A stretch of DNA of 13,067 bases, from assembly GCA_041593595.1 (NCBI GenBank), contig JBFHNV010000166.1, forward strand, positions 1 through 13,067, in the 5' to 3' direction. Of this stretch, positions 1-6,510 are shown piece by piece. The notes beneath the pieces are model-generated. The model saw only the letters and a program-made list of their open reading frames with translations, was not told the DNA's origin and searched no databases. The translations under genes and the position numbers were made by a program. How positions within the stretch are numbered: the stretch's first letter is position 1; the number at the start of each line of letters is the position of its first letter. This stretch comes from JBFHNV01 sp041593595 (GTDB lineage Bacteria; Pseudomonadota; Gammaproteobacteria; HK1).

Positions 1-2
1 CC

Positions 3-851
3 CGCGGCGCCGCCGCCGGCGCCGCCGGCGGCGGCTGGTCCGTGTGGGGCAGCGCCGGGTTCGCCATCTACGAGTCGACGGTGGCCACCGCGCCCTACGA
101 GGCGGACACCCTCAACCTGCTCATCGGCGCGGACCGCTTCTTCGGCGAGCGGGTGGTGGCCGGGTTCACCCTGGGTCACGAGAACACCGATACCGACACC
201 CTGTACAACGGCGGCGGTCAGGATCGTGACGGCCTGCTGGTGGGCGTGTACGGCGCGTTCCTCGCCGACGACGTGTTCAGCGTGGACGTGGCCGCGGGCT
301 ACGGCGCCATGGACACGGAGGAGACGCGCATCGACCCGGGCACCTCGACCCGCTCCGGCCCTGCCACCCCGGGCGCGACGCTGGTCGGCAGCTACGAGGC
401 GGACCGCGCCTTCTTCACCGCCAACCTGAACGCGGTCAAGGCCTTCGGCAGCTGGGTCCTGGGCGGGCGCCTGGGGATGCTGCACGCGGTGGAGAGCCAG
501 GACCGCTACACCGAGACCGGTGGCGGTGGCGCGCGCAGCGTGGGCAACCGCCACATCGACCTCACCCAGGCCTACGCCAGCATCGACGTGGGCTACTCCG
601 CCGGCGCATTCGAGCCCTACGTGCTGCTGGGCTACCGCAACGATCTGGGCCGCGACGACGGCAACAAGGCCGGCGGCCTGCCCGGCGGGGTGCGCACCCA
701 GCCCAGCGACGACGACGAGTGGCAGGGCGGCCTGGGGCTGCGGTACTTCGGGGCCAGCGGCGCGACCGGGTCCGTGGAGTGGCTGCGCACCGAGGGCCGC
801 AGCCGCTTCGACGAGGACACGGTGAACCTCACGGTGCGGGTGCCGTTCTAG
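3..851 (+). CDS. Autotransporter-type outer-membrane beta-barrel protein, C-terminal part (5' end outside window)
   Basis: The reading frame is open from the left edge, so this is the C-terminal 282 residues of a longer protein. It begins with a Gly/Ala-rich linker and then a region of alternating polar/hydrophobic strands rich in Gly, Tyr and Trp (for example LLVGVYGAF, SVDVAAGYG, WVLGGRLGML, FEPYVLLGYR). It ends in a terminal Phe (VRVPF), the usual signature recognised by the BAM outer-membrane assembly machinery. This pattern and the roughly 270-residue length fit an autotransporter beta-domain or related porin-like barrel. In that family the barrel anchors, and may export, an N-terminal passenger; any passenger here is outside the window. 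A GTG at 42 could be read as a start, but no signal peptide follows it and the frame is open upstream, so an internal position is more likely. Confidence 0.8.
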   Translation, partial: RGAAAGAAGGGWSVWGSAGFAIYESTVATAPYEADTLNLLIGADRFFGERVVAGFTLGHENTDTDTLYNGGGQDRDGLLVGVYGAFLADDVFSVDVAAGYGAMDTEETRIDPGTSTRSGPATPGATLVGSYEADRAFFTANLNAVKAFGSWVLGGRLGMLHAVESQDRYTETGGGGARSVGNRHIDLTQAYASIDVGYSAGAFEPYVLLGYRNDLGRDDGNKAGGLPGGVRTQPSDDDEWQGGLGLRYFGASGATGSVEWLRTEGRSRFDEDTVNLTVRVPF

Positions 852-919
852 TCACGTTTCTGGCGCAGGCCGTGCGCCTGGCTCCGTCAGAGACGCCGCT
901 TGCCTGCTTCCCCTCCCCT

Positions 920-950
920 GCCCCTCCCCCTCGTCACGAGGGGGAGGGGT
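920..950. repeat. C/G-rich palindromic intergenic repeat, possible bidirectional terminator
   Basis: Bases 921-933 and 937-949 form a perfect 13-bp inverted repeat around a 3-base loop, extended by one G-T pair at 920/950. It lies between the convergent ends of the beta-barrel gene and the small secreted-protein gene, where a bidirectional transcription stop would be expected. There is no U-tract, so it is not a textbook intrinsic terminator. The surrounding text (runs of CCCCTCCC, then GGGGAGGGG and a further GGGAAGGGG at about 966-975) resembles the dispersed CCCTCCCC...GGGGAGGG intergenic palindromes common in high-GC proteobacteria. Confidence 0.6.
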
Positions 951-983
951 CAGAGGGCGCGCGCTGGGAAGGGGTGAGACGGA

Positions 984-1361
984 TCAGCGGGTGGGGTCGG
1001 TGCAGTAGGCGACGCCGAAGGTCTCCACGTTGAAGGTACGGCTGCCGGACACGGGCAGTGCGGAGACCATCATGTCGTAGCCGGGCTCGGGGTAGCTCAC
1101 CTGGGTCGTCGGGTGGCCGCGGTAGTCGCCGGCGCAGAGCTGGGCCGCGCGGCGGCGCCAGTGCCCGACGAGCGCGGTGCCATCGAAGTCGTGGCCGCTG
1201 CCCGCGTAGCTCAGCTGGTACATGCCCGGCGCCACCTGCGCCTCGTAGGCGTCCGGGAGCGTGATCGTGGCCTCGCCGCCGGAATTACCCAGGTCGGGGA
1301 CACAGCTCGTCTGTGCCGCCAGGGCGGCGGCGGTGCACACGATGCTCAGCAGCTCGAACAC
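984..1361 (-). CDS. Small secreted protein of unknown function
   Basis: The 125-residue product starts at a GTG (1361) with a GGGAGA Shine-Dalgarno five bases upstream (1367-1372). The first 16 residues are hydrophobic and Ala-rich with an ALA-A signal-peptidase-like site, although the N-terminus lacks the usual Lys/Arg. An alternative reading is a lipoprotein with modified Cys at residue 20, but AQTSC is a poor lipobox. The mature part contains a segment of the form MYQLSYAGSGHDFD, then a region with WRRRAAQLCAGDY, and a C-terminal Cys, so a disulfide between Cys76 and Cys120 is possible. The layout (Y-x-[LV]-x-Y-x-G-x-G, then RAAxLC) loosely recalls small CC0125/CC1285-type envelope proteins, but I would not assign that family firmly. 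It converges on the barrel gene; no operon partner is evident. Confidence 0.7.
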   Translation of the reverse strand: MFELLSIVCTAAALAAQTSCVPDLGNSGGEATITLPDAYEAQVAPGMYQLSYAGSGHDFDGTALVGHWRRRAAQLCAGDYRGHPTTQVSYPEPGYDMMVSALPVSGSRTFNVETFGVAYCTDPTR

Positions 1362-1514
1362 GGTCGTCTCCCATGGAGTGATCGACGGGGGCGCTTCGCC
1401 AGGCCGGGGGTGGGACCTGGCCGGCGGGAGCTCCCTGGTGGGGTCCGCCGGGCGCCTTCGGTAAGGCTATCGGCCTGCCTCGCGGTGGACTTTGGCGCCG
1501 GCCGGCTTGTGTCA

Positions 1515-1532
1515 CTAAACCAGTTGGTTTAG
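1515..1532. promoter_or_regulatory. Inverted repeat, likely operator of the ArsR-family repressor
   Basis: CTAAACCA at 1515-1522 and TGGTTTAG at 1525-1532 form a perfect 8-bp inverted repeat separated by GT. It ends nine bases before the repressor start codon. The A/T-rich composition stands out in this GC-rich window. ArsR-family dimers bind imperfect palindromes overlapping their own promoter, so autoregulation of the downstream four-gene operon is the natural reading. A TTGGCG at 1492-1497 is a weak -35 candidate that would place the -10 within the operator; no convincing -10 box or Shine-Dalgarno is visible. Confidence 0.65.
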
Positions 1533-1541
1533 CGTTTTGCC

Positions 1542-1925
1542 ATGAGCGATCTGGACCGCACCTTCGCCGCGCTGTCGGATCCCACCCGGCGCGCGATCCT
1601 GGCGCGCCTGCAGAAGGGTCCGGCGACCATCGGCGAGCTGGCCCGCCCCTTCCGGGTCAGCCTGATGGCGGTCTCGAAGCACGTGCGCGTGCTGGAGCGC
1701 GCCGGACTCGTGCGGCGCGAGGTGCGCGGCCGCGAGCACCACCTGAGCCTCGACGGTGGCCCGCTCGCGGCGGCGCACGAGTGGACCGGGCGCTACCTGG
1801 CCGGGTGGGAGGCCCGGCTGGACGCCCTGGACGGCTACCTGCGCGCACAGGCCGCGGAGCGCGCGCCCGCGCGGCGTGCACCGGTGCGGCGGCGCGGCCG
1901 GGGTGTGCCCGAGGACTCGGGCTGA
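1542..1925 (+). CDS. ArsR-family winged-helix transcriptional repressor
   Basis: The 127-residue protein opens with LDRTFAALSDPTRRAILARL, the hallmark first helix of ArsR-type regulators. A helix-turn-helix follows (GELARPFRVSLMAVSKHVRVL) and then the wing (GLVRREVRGREHHLSL). The ELCVCDL-type cysteine metal site is absent, so it is not a typical metal sensor. It belongs to the subgroup commonly encoded beside SRPBCC/AHSA1 proteins, and here the next gene is exactly that. The C-terminal 25 residues are Arg-rich and probably disordered. The stop overlaps the next start by one base (TGATG). It probably represses this operon through the palindrome at 1515-1532; the inducer cannot be deduced. No Shine-Dalgarno is seen before the ATG, so the mRNA may have little or no leader. 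Confidence 0.9.
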   Translation: MSDLDRTFAALSDPTRRAILARLQKGPATIGELARPFRVSLMAVSKHVRVLERAGLVRREVRGREHHLSLDGGPLAAAHEWTGRYLAGWEARLDALDGYLRAQAAERAPARRAPVRRRGRGVPEDSG

Positions 1926-2386
1926 TGCCGCGCCGCCCCCCCATCGTGCAGGAGCGTGTGCTGCCCGCACCGCCGGCGGCGGTGTTCGCCGCCTGGAGCG
2001 ATCCCCGCAGCATGGCCTGCTGGATGCACCCGGGTGCCGACCTGGAGCGCGTCAGCGTGGAGCTCGACTTCCGGGTCGGCGGCCGGTTCCGCATCGTCAT
2101 GCACGGCGAGCAGGACTGGGTCCACAGCGGCGAGTACCTGGCCATCCAGCGCGACCGCCGGATCTGCTTCACCTGGGTGAGCGAGTTCCTGCCCGCGCCG
2201 GTGGCGACGACCCGGGTCACCGTGACCTTCGAGCCGGTGGACGGCGACCGCACCCGGATCCGGCTCAGCCACGACCTGCTGCCCGAGCACGAGGCCTACG
2301 ACCGGCATCCGGACGGCTGGGGCCGCATCCTGTCGACGCTGGCGCGGCACCTGGCGACCACGCACCACGGAGGAGATCCGTCATGA
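1925..2386 (+). CDS. SRPBCC (AHSA1/START-like) domain protein
   Basis: The 153-residue protein has the AHSA1/CalC-like pattern throughout. It starts with a strand and PAPPAAVFAAWSDPRSMACWMHP, continues with FRVGGRFRIVMHG, GEYLAIQRDRRICFTW and TRVTVTFEPVDGDRTRIRLSH, and ends with a C-terminal helix GWGRILSTLARHL. This fold forms a deep hydrophobic cavity that binds small lipophilic ligands, but no catalytic activity can be read from the sequence. The ATG at 1925 overlaps the repressor stop and has GAGGA nine bases upstream (1911-1915), which supports this start. The ArsR-SRPBCC pairing is recurrent in bacteria, and the SRPBCC partner is often presumed to bind the same or a related ligand as the pathway. 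Confidence 0.9.
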   Translation: MPRRPPIVQERVLPAPPAAVFAAWSDPRSMACWMHPGADLERVSVELDFRVGGRFRIVMHGEQDWVHSGEYLAIQRDRRICFTWVSEFLPAPVATTRVTVTFEPVDGDRTRIRLSHDLLPEHEAYDRHPDGWGRILSTLARHLATTHHGGDPS

Positions 2387-2808
2387 CCACCGACCTGACC
2401 GGCGGCTGCGCCTGCGGCCGCATCCGCTACCGCGTCACCGCCGAGCCCCTGTTCGGCGTGATCTGCTACTGCCGCGAGTGCCAGCGCTCCACCGGTACCG
2501 CGGCGTCGCCCCTGCTGGCGGTGCCTCGCGCGGCGTTCCGCTACGAGGCGGGCGAGCCGCGCTCGCGGGAGTACACCGCCGACAGCGGCAACCGTGCCCG
2601 GCACTTCTTCTGCGGCGAGTGCGGCGCCCAGATCGCGGGCATCAGCGACGGCTACCCGGACACGGTCACCCTGCGCCTGGGCAGCCTGGACACGCCGGTG
2701 GATTTCCAGCCTGCCATGCAGGTGTACGTGGCCAACGCACCGGCGTGGCTGCCGCTGCCGGAGTCCGGCCAGCGCTTCCAGCGCCTGCCGGACGGCCCGC
2801 CGGCATGA
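2383..2808 (+). CDS. GFA-family (CENP-V/GFA) zinc-binding protein
   Basis: The 141-residue protein carries the full cysteine pattern of the GFA fold: GGCACG (Cys9, Cys11), CYCRECQ (Cys28, Cys30, Cys33) and FFCGECG (Cys77, Cys80), expected to bind two zinc ions. The family is named after the glutathione-dependent formaldehyde-activating protein Gfa, but many members have other or unknown roles, so a formaldehyde function should not be assumed. The start ATG overlaps the SRPBCC stop by four bases (ATGA) and is preceded by a strong GGAGGAG Shine-Dalgarno at 2369-2375. Length and motif spacing are normal for the family. Its place in the ArsR operon suggests a role with a small electrophile or thiol adduct, which is inference. 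Confidence 0.9.
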   Translation: MTTDLTGGCACGRIRYRVTAEPLFGVICYCRECQRSTGTAASPLLAVPRAAFRYEAGEPRSREYTADSGNRARHFFCGECGAQIAGISDGYPDTVTLRLGSLDTPVDFQPAMQVYVANAPAWLPLPESGQRFQRLPDGPPA

Positions 2809-3509
2809 GCGCCCCGAAGGTGGTGAGCCGCGCCCAGTGGCTGGCGGCCCGCACCGCGCTGCTGGAGCGGGAGAAGGCCTTCACCCGCGAGCGCGACGCC
2901 CTCAGCGCCGCGCGCCGGGCGCTGCCGTGGGTGCAGGTGGAGAAGGACTACACATTCGAAGGTGCCGGCGGGCGCGAATCTCTCGCCGACCTGTTCGGCG
3001 GCGCGGGCCAGCTCATCGTGTACCACTTCATGTTCGGTCCGGACTGGGACGAGGGCTGCCCGTCGTGCTCGTACTGGATGGACAACTTCGACGGCATCGA
3101 CGTGCACCTGCGCCACCGGGACACCGCGCTGGTGGCGGTCTCCAACGCGCCCTACGGGAAGCTCGCGGCCTACCGCGAGCGCATGGGCTGGCGCTTCCGG
3201 TGGGTGTCATCCCTCGGCAGCGACTTCAACCGCGACTTCCACGTGACCTTCACCGAGGAGGAGATCCAGAACGACCGCGCCTACTACAACTACCGCGAGG
3301 GCCCGTTCCCCGGCACCGAGGCGCCGGGGATCAGCGTGTTCCGGCGCCGGGACGGGCGCGTGTACCACACGTATTCCTGCTACTCCCGCGGCCTCGACAT
3401 GCTGAACGGCGCATACCACCTGCTGGACCTCACGCCCAAGGGGCGCGACGAGGACGACCTGCCCTGGACCATGGCGTGGCTGCGACGCCGGGATCAGTAC
3501 GAGGACTGA
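2805..3509 (+). CDS. DUF899 thioredoxin-like family protein
   Basis: The 234-residue protein matches the DUF899 pattern: an N-terminal helical segment with WLAARTALLEREKAFTRERD and ARRALPWVQVEKDYTF, then LADLFGGAGQLIVYHFMFG, a CPSC motif (Cys85, Cys88) in the position of a thioredoxin CxxC, RMGWRFRWVSSLGSDFN, and a C-terminal YHTYSCYSRGLDMLNGAYHLLDL. The fold is thioredoxin-like and the CxxC suggests redox activity, but substrates are not established. The ATG overlaps the GFA stop by four bases, so translation is probably coupled; no separate Shine-Dalgarno is evident. This is the last gene of the operon, and the following gene is on the opposite strand. Confidence 0.9.
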   Translation: MSAPKVVSRAQWLAARTALLEREKAFTRERDALSAARRALPWVQVEKDYTFEGAGGRESLADLFGGAGQLIVYHFMFGPDWDEGCPSCSYWMDNFDGIDVHLRHRDTALVAVSNAPYGKLAAYRERMGWRFRWVSSLGSDFNRDFHVTFTEEEIQNDRAYYNYREGPFPGTEAPGISVFRRRDGRVYHTYSCYSRGLDMLNGAYHLLDLTPKGRDEDDLPWTMAWLRRRDQYED

Positions 3510-3697
3510 ACGGAGGTTTCGGATCGCGGATCAGCGGTGACGGAGGAGGAAGGCATGGGTCGATGCGCCCGGAGGCGGCAGGGACGCCGCCTTCGAGATT
3601 CTATGTGGCCTGGCAAGGGAATCTGAACCGGTCGGGTCGAACGCGGTGTCGTTCCTCCGCACGCGAACATGTCTGTACGGCGACCGGGAACAACCGC
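3510..3697. other. Convergent intergenic region with a GC-rich hairpin
   Basis: This 188-bp gap separates the ends of the DUF899 and PhzF-family genes. No gene is seen. AGGCGGC at 3573-3579 pairs perfectly with GCCGCCT at 3586-3592 across a six-base loop, and the stem can be extended to 3570-3595 with one G-T pair. It could terminate the DUF899 operon, but no T-run follows. The text just before it (GGAGGAGGAAGGCATGGG) reads like a degenerate dispersed repeat rather than coding DNA. Confidence 0.4.
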
Positions 3698-4612
3698 TCA
3701 AACGAGCAGCGTCCCCTCCGCCACCAGCACCGCGCGCCCGCCCACCCGCACCTGCGTCACGGCGCCGTCCGCGTCGCTGGCCACGTCCATGTGGATGCGG
3801 CTGGGACGGCCCATCTTCGCGCCCTGCAGGCTCAGCAGGGCACGGGCCGCGTTCCGGGACACGGCGCCGTGGCGCAGCAGGTAGCAGCCCAGGGGCCCGC
3901 TGGCGCCGCCGGTGGCCGGGTCCTCGGGAATCCCGAACATGGGGGCGAACATGCGGCTGTACGCCGTGGCGCCGTCGCTGCCAGGCTCCTGCGTGAACAC
4001 GAACACCGCGGTGGGCTCCATGCCTGCACCCTCGAACACCGCGCCCATGCGCGCCGCGTCCAGCCACGCCCGGTCCACCGCCGCCCGGCTCGCCAGGGGC
4101 ACGAACAGGATGGGGAGCCCGGCGCTGGCGCGCTCCGGCGGCAGGCCGGTGGCGGCGATGTCCGCCGCGTCCACGCCCAGAGCCGCCGCCACCGCGGCGA
4201 CGTCGTGGAGCGCGGGACCGAACTCCGGCACGGGCTGGCGCATCCACGCGAACGCCAGGCGGTCGCCGTCCCACTCCAGGGTCACCGACGTCGGCCCCAC
4301 GCCCAGCCCGAACACGAAGCGATCCCGCCCCGCCTCGATGACTCCCTCGTGCGCCAGGGCGAAGGTGGTGCCCACCGTGGGGTGGCCCGCGATGGGCAGC
4401 TCCCGCAGCGGGGTGAAGATGCGCATGCGTGCGTCGGTGCCCGCGTCGTCCGCCGGCAGCACGAAGGTGGTCTCGGAGAAGGCCATCTCGTTGGCGATGC
4501 GCTGCATCAGCGCGCCGTCGATGCCGCGACCGTCCGGGAACACGGCGAGCTGGTTGCCGGTGAAGGCCTGGTCCGTGAACACGTCCAGGTGCAGGTAGCG
4601 GTGCTTCGGCAT
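3698..4612 (-). CDS. PhzF-family isomerase/epimerase-like protein
   Basis: The 304-residue protein begins with YLHLDVFTDQAFTGNQLAVF, the N-terminal signature of the PhzF family (diaminopimelate-epimerase fold). The catalytic Glu47 lies in NEMAFSETTFV, the GHPTVGT motif is at 76-82, and the second-half signature EDPATGGASGPLG is present. PhzF of the phenazine pathway isomerises trans-2,3-dihydro-3-hydroxyanthranilate, but most homologues, including this one without other phenazine genes nearby, have unknown substrates. I chose the ATG at 4612 because it matches the family N-terminus and has GAGGT five bases upstream (4618-4622). An ATG 57 bases further upstream would add an unconserved extension. 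It lies 107 bp downstream of the cupin gene on the same strand, with palindromes between. Confidence 0.9.
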   Translation of the reverse strand: MPKHRYLHLDVFTDQAFTGNQLAVFPDGRGIDGALMQRIANEMAFSETTFVLPADDAGTDARMRIFTPLRELPIAGHPTVGTTFALAHEGVIEAGRDRFVFGLGVGPTSVTLEWDGDRLAFAWMRQPVPEFGPALHDVAAVAAALGVDAADIAATGLPPERASAGLPILFVPLASRAAVDRAWLDAARMGAVFEGAGMEPTAVFVFTQEPGSDGATAYSRMFAPMFGIPEDPATGGASGPLGCYLLRHGAVSRNAARALLSLQGAKMGRPSRIHMDVASDADGAVTQVRVGGRAVLVAEGTLLV

Positions 4613-4636
4613 GGCGGACCTCGCGGTGGACTGACC

Positions 4637-4653
4637 CGGTTGAAAGTCAACCG
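4637..4653. promoter_or_regulatory. Short inverted repeat upstream of the PhzF-family gene
   Basis: CGGTTGA and TCAACCG form a perfect 7-bp inverted repeat around AAG, 25 bases upstream of the PhzF-family start. On the minus strand it contains TTGACT, a five-of-six match to a -35 box, but no good -10 box follows at the right distance. It could be an operator or a weak hairpin. Confidence 0.35.
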
Positions 4654-4673
4654 CGGTCCGGAGGCGCACGCCA

Positions 4674-4709
4674 GTGACAGATGCCGCGCCCCGGGGCGCC
4701 AGCTGTCAC
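4674..4709 (-). terminator. Two-tier palindrome downstream of the cupin gene, possible terminator
   Basis: An inner perfect 14-bp palindrome (GCGCCCCGGGGCGC, 4686-4699) is enclosed by an outer 7-bp inverted repeat, GTGACAG (4674-4680) and CTGTCAC (4703-4709). The structure begins 11 bases past the cupin stop codon and would form a long stable hairpin in that transcript. There is no U-tract, so it may be a processing or attenuation structure or a protein-binding site instead of an intrinsic terminator. Confidence 0.45.
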
Positions 4710-4719
4710 GCCCGGGGTA

Positions 4720-4992
4720 TCAGCTCCGCTTGCGGCCGATGACGTACGTGGCGCCCTCGGGCCCGAAGCTCTCCGCGTGCTCGCACTCCGCCTCCATGGC
4801 GAAGATCTGGCCGGGACCGTAGGTCTCCCGCGCGTCGCCGCGGATCAGTGTGAACTCGCCTGCCAGGACCAGGATCCGCACCGCGAAGGGGTGGGTGTGG
4901 GGCTTCGCCGTGAAGCCGGCCTTGCCCTCGCGCCGGTCGATGTCGTCGTAGCCGTCGGACCGCAGGGCCGCCTCGAACGCCGCCGTGTCCAT
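4720..4992 (-). CDS. Small single-domain cupin
   Basis: The 90-residue protein is one compact cupin barrel. Motif 1 is KPHTHPFAVRILVLAGEF, keeping the HxH metal pair; the position where classic cupins have a Glu ligand is Arg. Motif 2 is YGPGQIFAMEAECEH, keeping the final His. The ATG at 4992 follows GGAGAGG (4998-5004) at five bases, and earlier in-frame starts would only add a Pro-rich tail overlapping the divergent promoter region. Small cupins of this type often bind a metal without known catalysis. It is transcribed away from the FAD oxidoreductase gene across a 119-bp gap, and the PhzF-family gene lies downstream. Confidence 0.85.
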   Translation of the reverse strand: MDTAAFEAALRSDGYDDIDRREGKAGFTAKPHTHPFAVRILVLAGEFTLIRGDARETYGPGQIFAMEAECEHAESFGPEGATYVIGRKRS

Positions 4993-5111
4993 CGCCGCCT
5001 CTCCAGGTGCGGGTTCCGGCGGAGTGTACCCCGGCCGCCGGGGCGCGGTTGCACCCTCGGGTGGCGGATGTGATGGTGGCTCCGGAATCCGCACACCCGG
5101 AGACACCGAAC

Positions 5112-6491
5112 ATGGCCGCGACCCACGACGCCATCATCATCGGCACGGGCCAGGCAGGACCGCCGCTGGCCGGGCGGCTCACCGCCGCCGGCATGCGGAC
5201 CGCCATCATCGAGCGCAAGCTGGTGGGCGGCACCTGCGTGAACACGGGCTGCATCCCCACCAAGACCCTGGTGGCCAGCGCCCGCGCCGCGCACATGGCA
5301 CGGCGCGCCGGCGAGTTCGGCGTGGACGTGGGCGGACCGGTCAGCGTGGACATGGCCCGGGTGAAGGCGCGCAAGGACGCCATCGCCGGCGCCTCGAACC
5401 TGGGCGTCACGAAGTGGCTCGAGGGCATGGACGGCCTCGACTTCATTCGCGGCCACGCCCGGCTCACCGGCCCGGACACGGTGGCCGTGAACGGCGAGAC
5501 CCTGGGCGCGCCGCGCATCTTCCTCAACGTGGGCGCCCGGGCCGCGGTGCCGGGCATCGAGGGGCTGGACCGGGTGGACTACCTCACCAACTCCACAGTG
5601 CTGGAGCTGGAGACTCTGCCCGAGCACCTGGTGATCATCGGCGGCAGCTACATCGGCCTCGAGTTCGCGCAGATGTACCGCCGCTTCGGCGCGAAGGTGA
5701 CGGTGGTGGAGATGGGTCCACGCCCCATCGGGCGGGAGGACCCGGACGTGTCCGACGCGGTGCGTGGAATCCTTGAGGACGAGGGCGTCGAGTTCCGGCT
5801 GAACGCCGAGTGCATCAAGGTGGCTCCGGACAACGGCGGCGTGGCTGTGGGGGTGGACTGTGAGGACGGCCCGTCGGAGCTCGCGGGCACGCATCTGCTG
5901 CTGGCCACCGGGCGTCAGCCCAACACCGACGACCTGGGGCTGGAGGCCGCGGGCGTCGCGACCGACGAGCGCGGGAACATCCAGGTGAACGACACCCTGG
6001 AGACTTCGGTGGCGGGCATCTGGGCCATCGGCGAGGTGAACGGCCGCGGTGCGTTCACCCACACGTCGTACAACGACTTCGAGATCGTGGCCGCCAACCT
6101 GCTGGACGGGGAGCGGCGCCGGGTCAGCGACCGCATCACCTGCTACGGCCTGTTCATCGACCCGCCCCTGGGGCGGGTGGGCCTCACCGAGGCCCAGGCC
6201 CGCGACACGGGCCGCAACGTGCTGGTGGGCCGGATCGACATGAGCCGGGTGGGCCGGGCGAAGGAGTTCTCGGAGACCAAGGGCTTCATGAAGGTGCTGG
6301 TGGACGCGGACAGCGAGCGCCTGCTGGGCGCGGTGATCCTCGGCTGGAACGGCGACGAGGCGATCCACGCGCTCATCGACGCCATGTACGCCGACCGCCC
6401 GTACACCACGGTCAGCCGCGCGGTGCACATCCACCCCACCGTGGCGGAGCTGATCCCCACCGTGCTCGGCGACCTGGAGCCGCTTCAGTGA
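5112..6491 (+). CDS. Class I FAD-dependent pyridine nucleotide-disulfide oxidoreductase (MerA/Lpd-like)
   Basis: The 459-residue protein has an N-terminal FAD site (IIIGTGQAGPPLAGRL), the redox disulfide GGTCVNTGCIPTKTL (Cys42, Cys47), an NAD(P) site (VIIGGSYIGLEFAQ), the second FAD motif (IWAIGEVNGRGAFTH) and the C-terminal dimerisation domain with HPTVAE (His441, Glu446), the catalytic dyad of lipoamide-dehydrogenase-type enzymes. It lacks both the N-terminal HMA domain and the C-terminal cysteine pair needed for mercury handling in MerA, and no 2-oxoacid dehydrogenase genes are nearby, so neither mercuric reductase nor lipoamide dehydrogenase is a safe name. The ATG at 5112 has GGAG nine bases upstream (5099-5102) and starts right at the first beta strand. 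An open frame extends upstream but has no family match. Confidence 0.92.
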   Translation: MAATHDAIIIGTGQAGPPLAGRLTAAGMRTAIIERKLVGGTCVNTGCIPTKTLVASARAAHMARRAGEFGVDVGGPVSVDMARVKARKDAIAGASNLGVTKWLEGMDGLDFIRGHARLTGPDTVAVNGETLGAPRIFLNVGARAAVPGIEGLDRVDYLTNSTVLELETLPEHLVIIGGSYIGLEFAQMYRRFGAKVTVVEMGPRPIGREDPDVSDAVRGILEDEGVEFRLNAECIKVAPDNGGVAVGVDCEDGPSELAGTHLLLATGRQPNTDDLGLEAAGVATDERGNIQVNDTLETSVAGIWAIGEVNGRGAFTHTSYNDFEIVAANLLDGERRRVSDRITCYGLFIDPPLGRVGLTEAQARDTGRNVLVGRIDMSRVGRAKEFSETKGFMKVLVDADSERLLGAVILGWNGDEAIHALIDAMYADRPYTTVSRAVHIHPTVAELIPTVLGDLEPLQ

Positions 6492-6510
6492 ACGCGGTCG
6501 TGCCGCCGGC

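Noticed and set aside
3515..3540. Shared 11-mer CGGATCAGCGG near 975-990 and 3525-3540 as a repeat
   Set aside because: The match does not extend beyond the core, and one copy overlaps the stop codon of a coding sequence; chance is likely.
3698..4612. Phenazine biosynthesis locus
   Set aside because: Only a PhzF-fold protein is present. No phzA, B, D, E or G homologue is in the window, and most PhzF-family proteins are unrelated to phenazines.
2594..4822. Plus-strand open frame of about 740 codons across the DUF899 and PhzF-family genes
   Set aside because: It is out of frame with DUF899 and antisense to PhzF, has low-complexity Arg/Ala/His composition and no recognisable domain. Both genes it overlaps have full family motifs.
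4845..6434. Minus-strand open frame antisense to the FAD oxidoreductase
   Set aside because: Its composition is His/Val/Ala/Arg-rich, typical of an antisense shadow, and the opposite strand carries a complete oxidoreductase with all catalytic motifs.
5112..6491. Mercury resistance (merA)
   Set aside because: There is no HMA domain, no C-terminal vicinal cysteines and no merR, merT or merP nearby.
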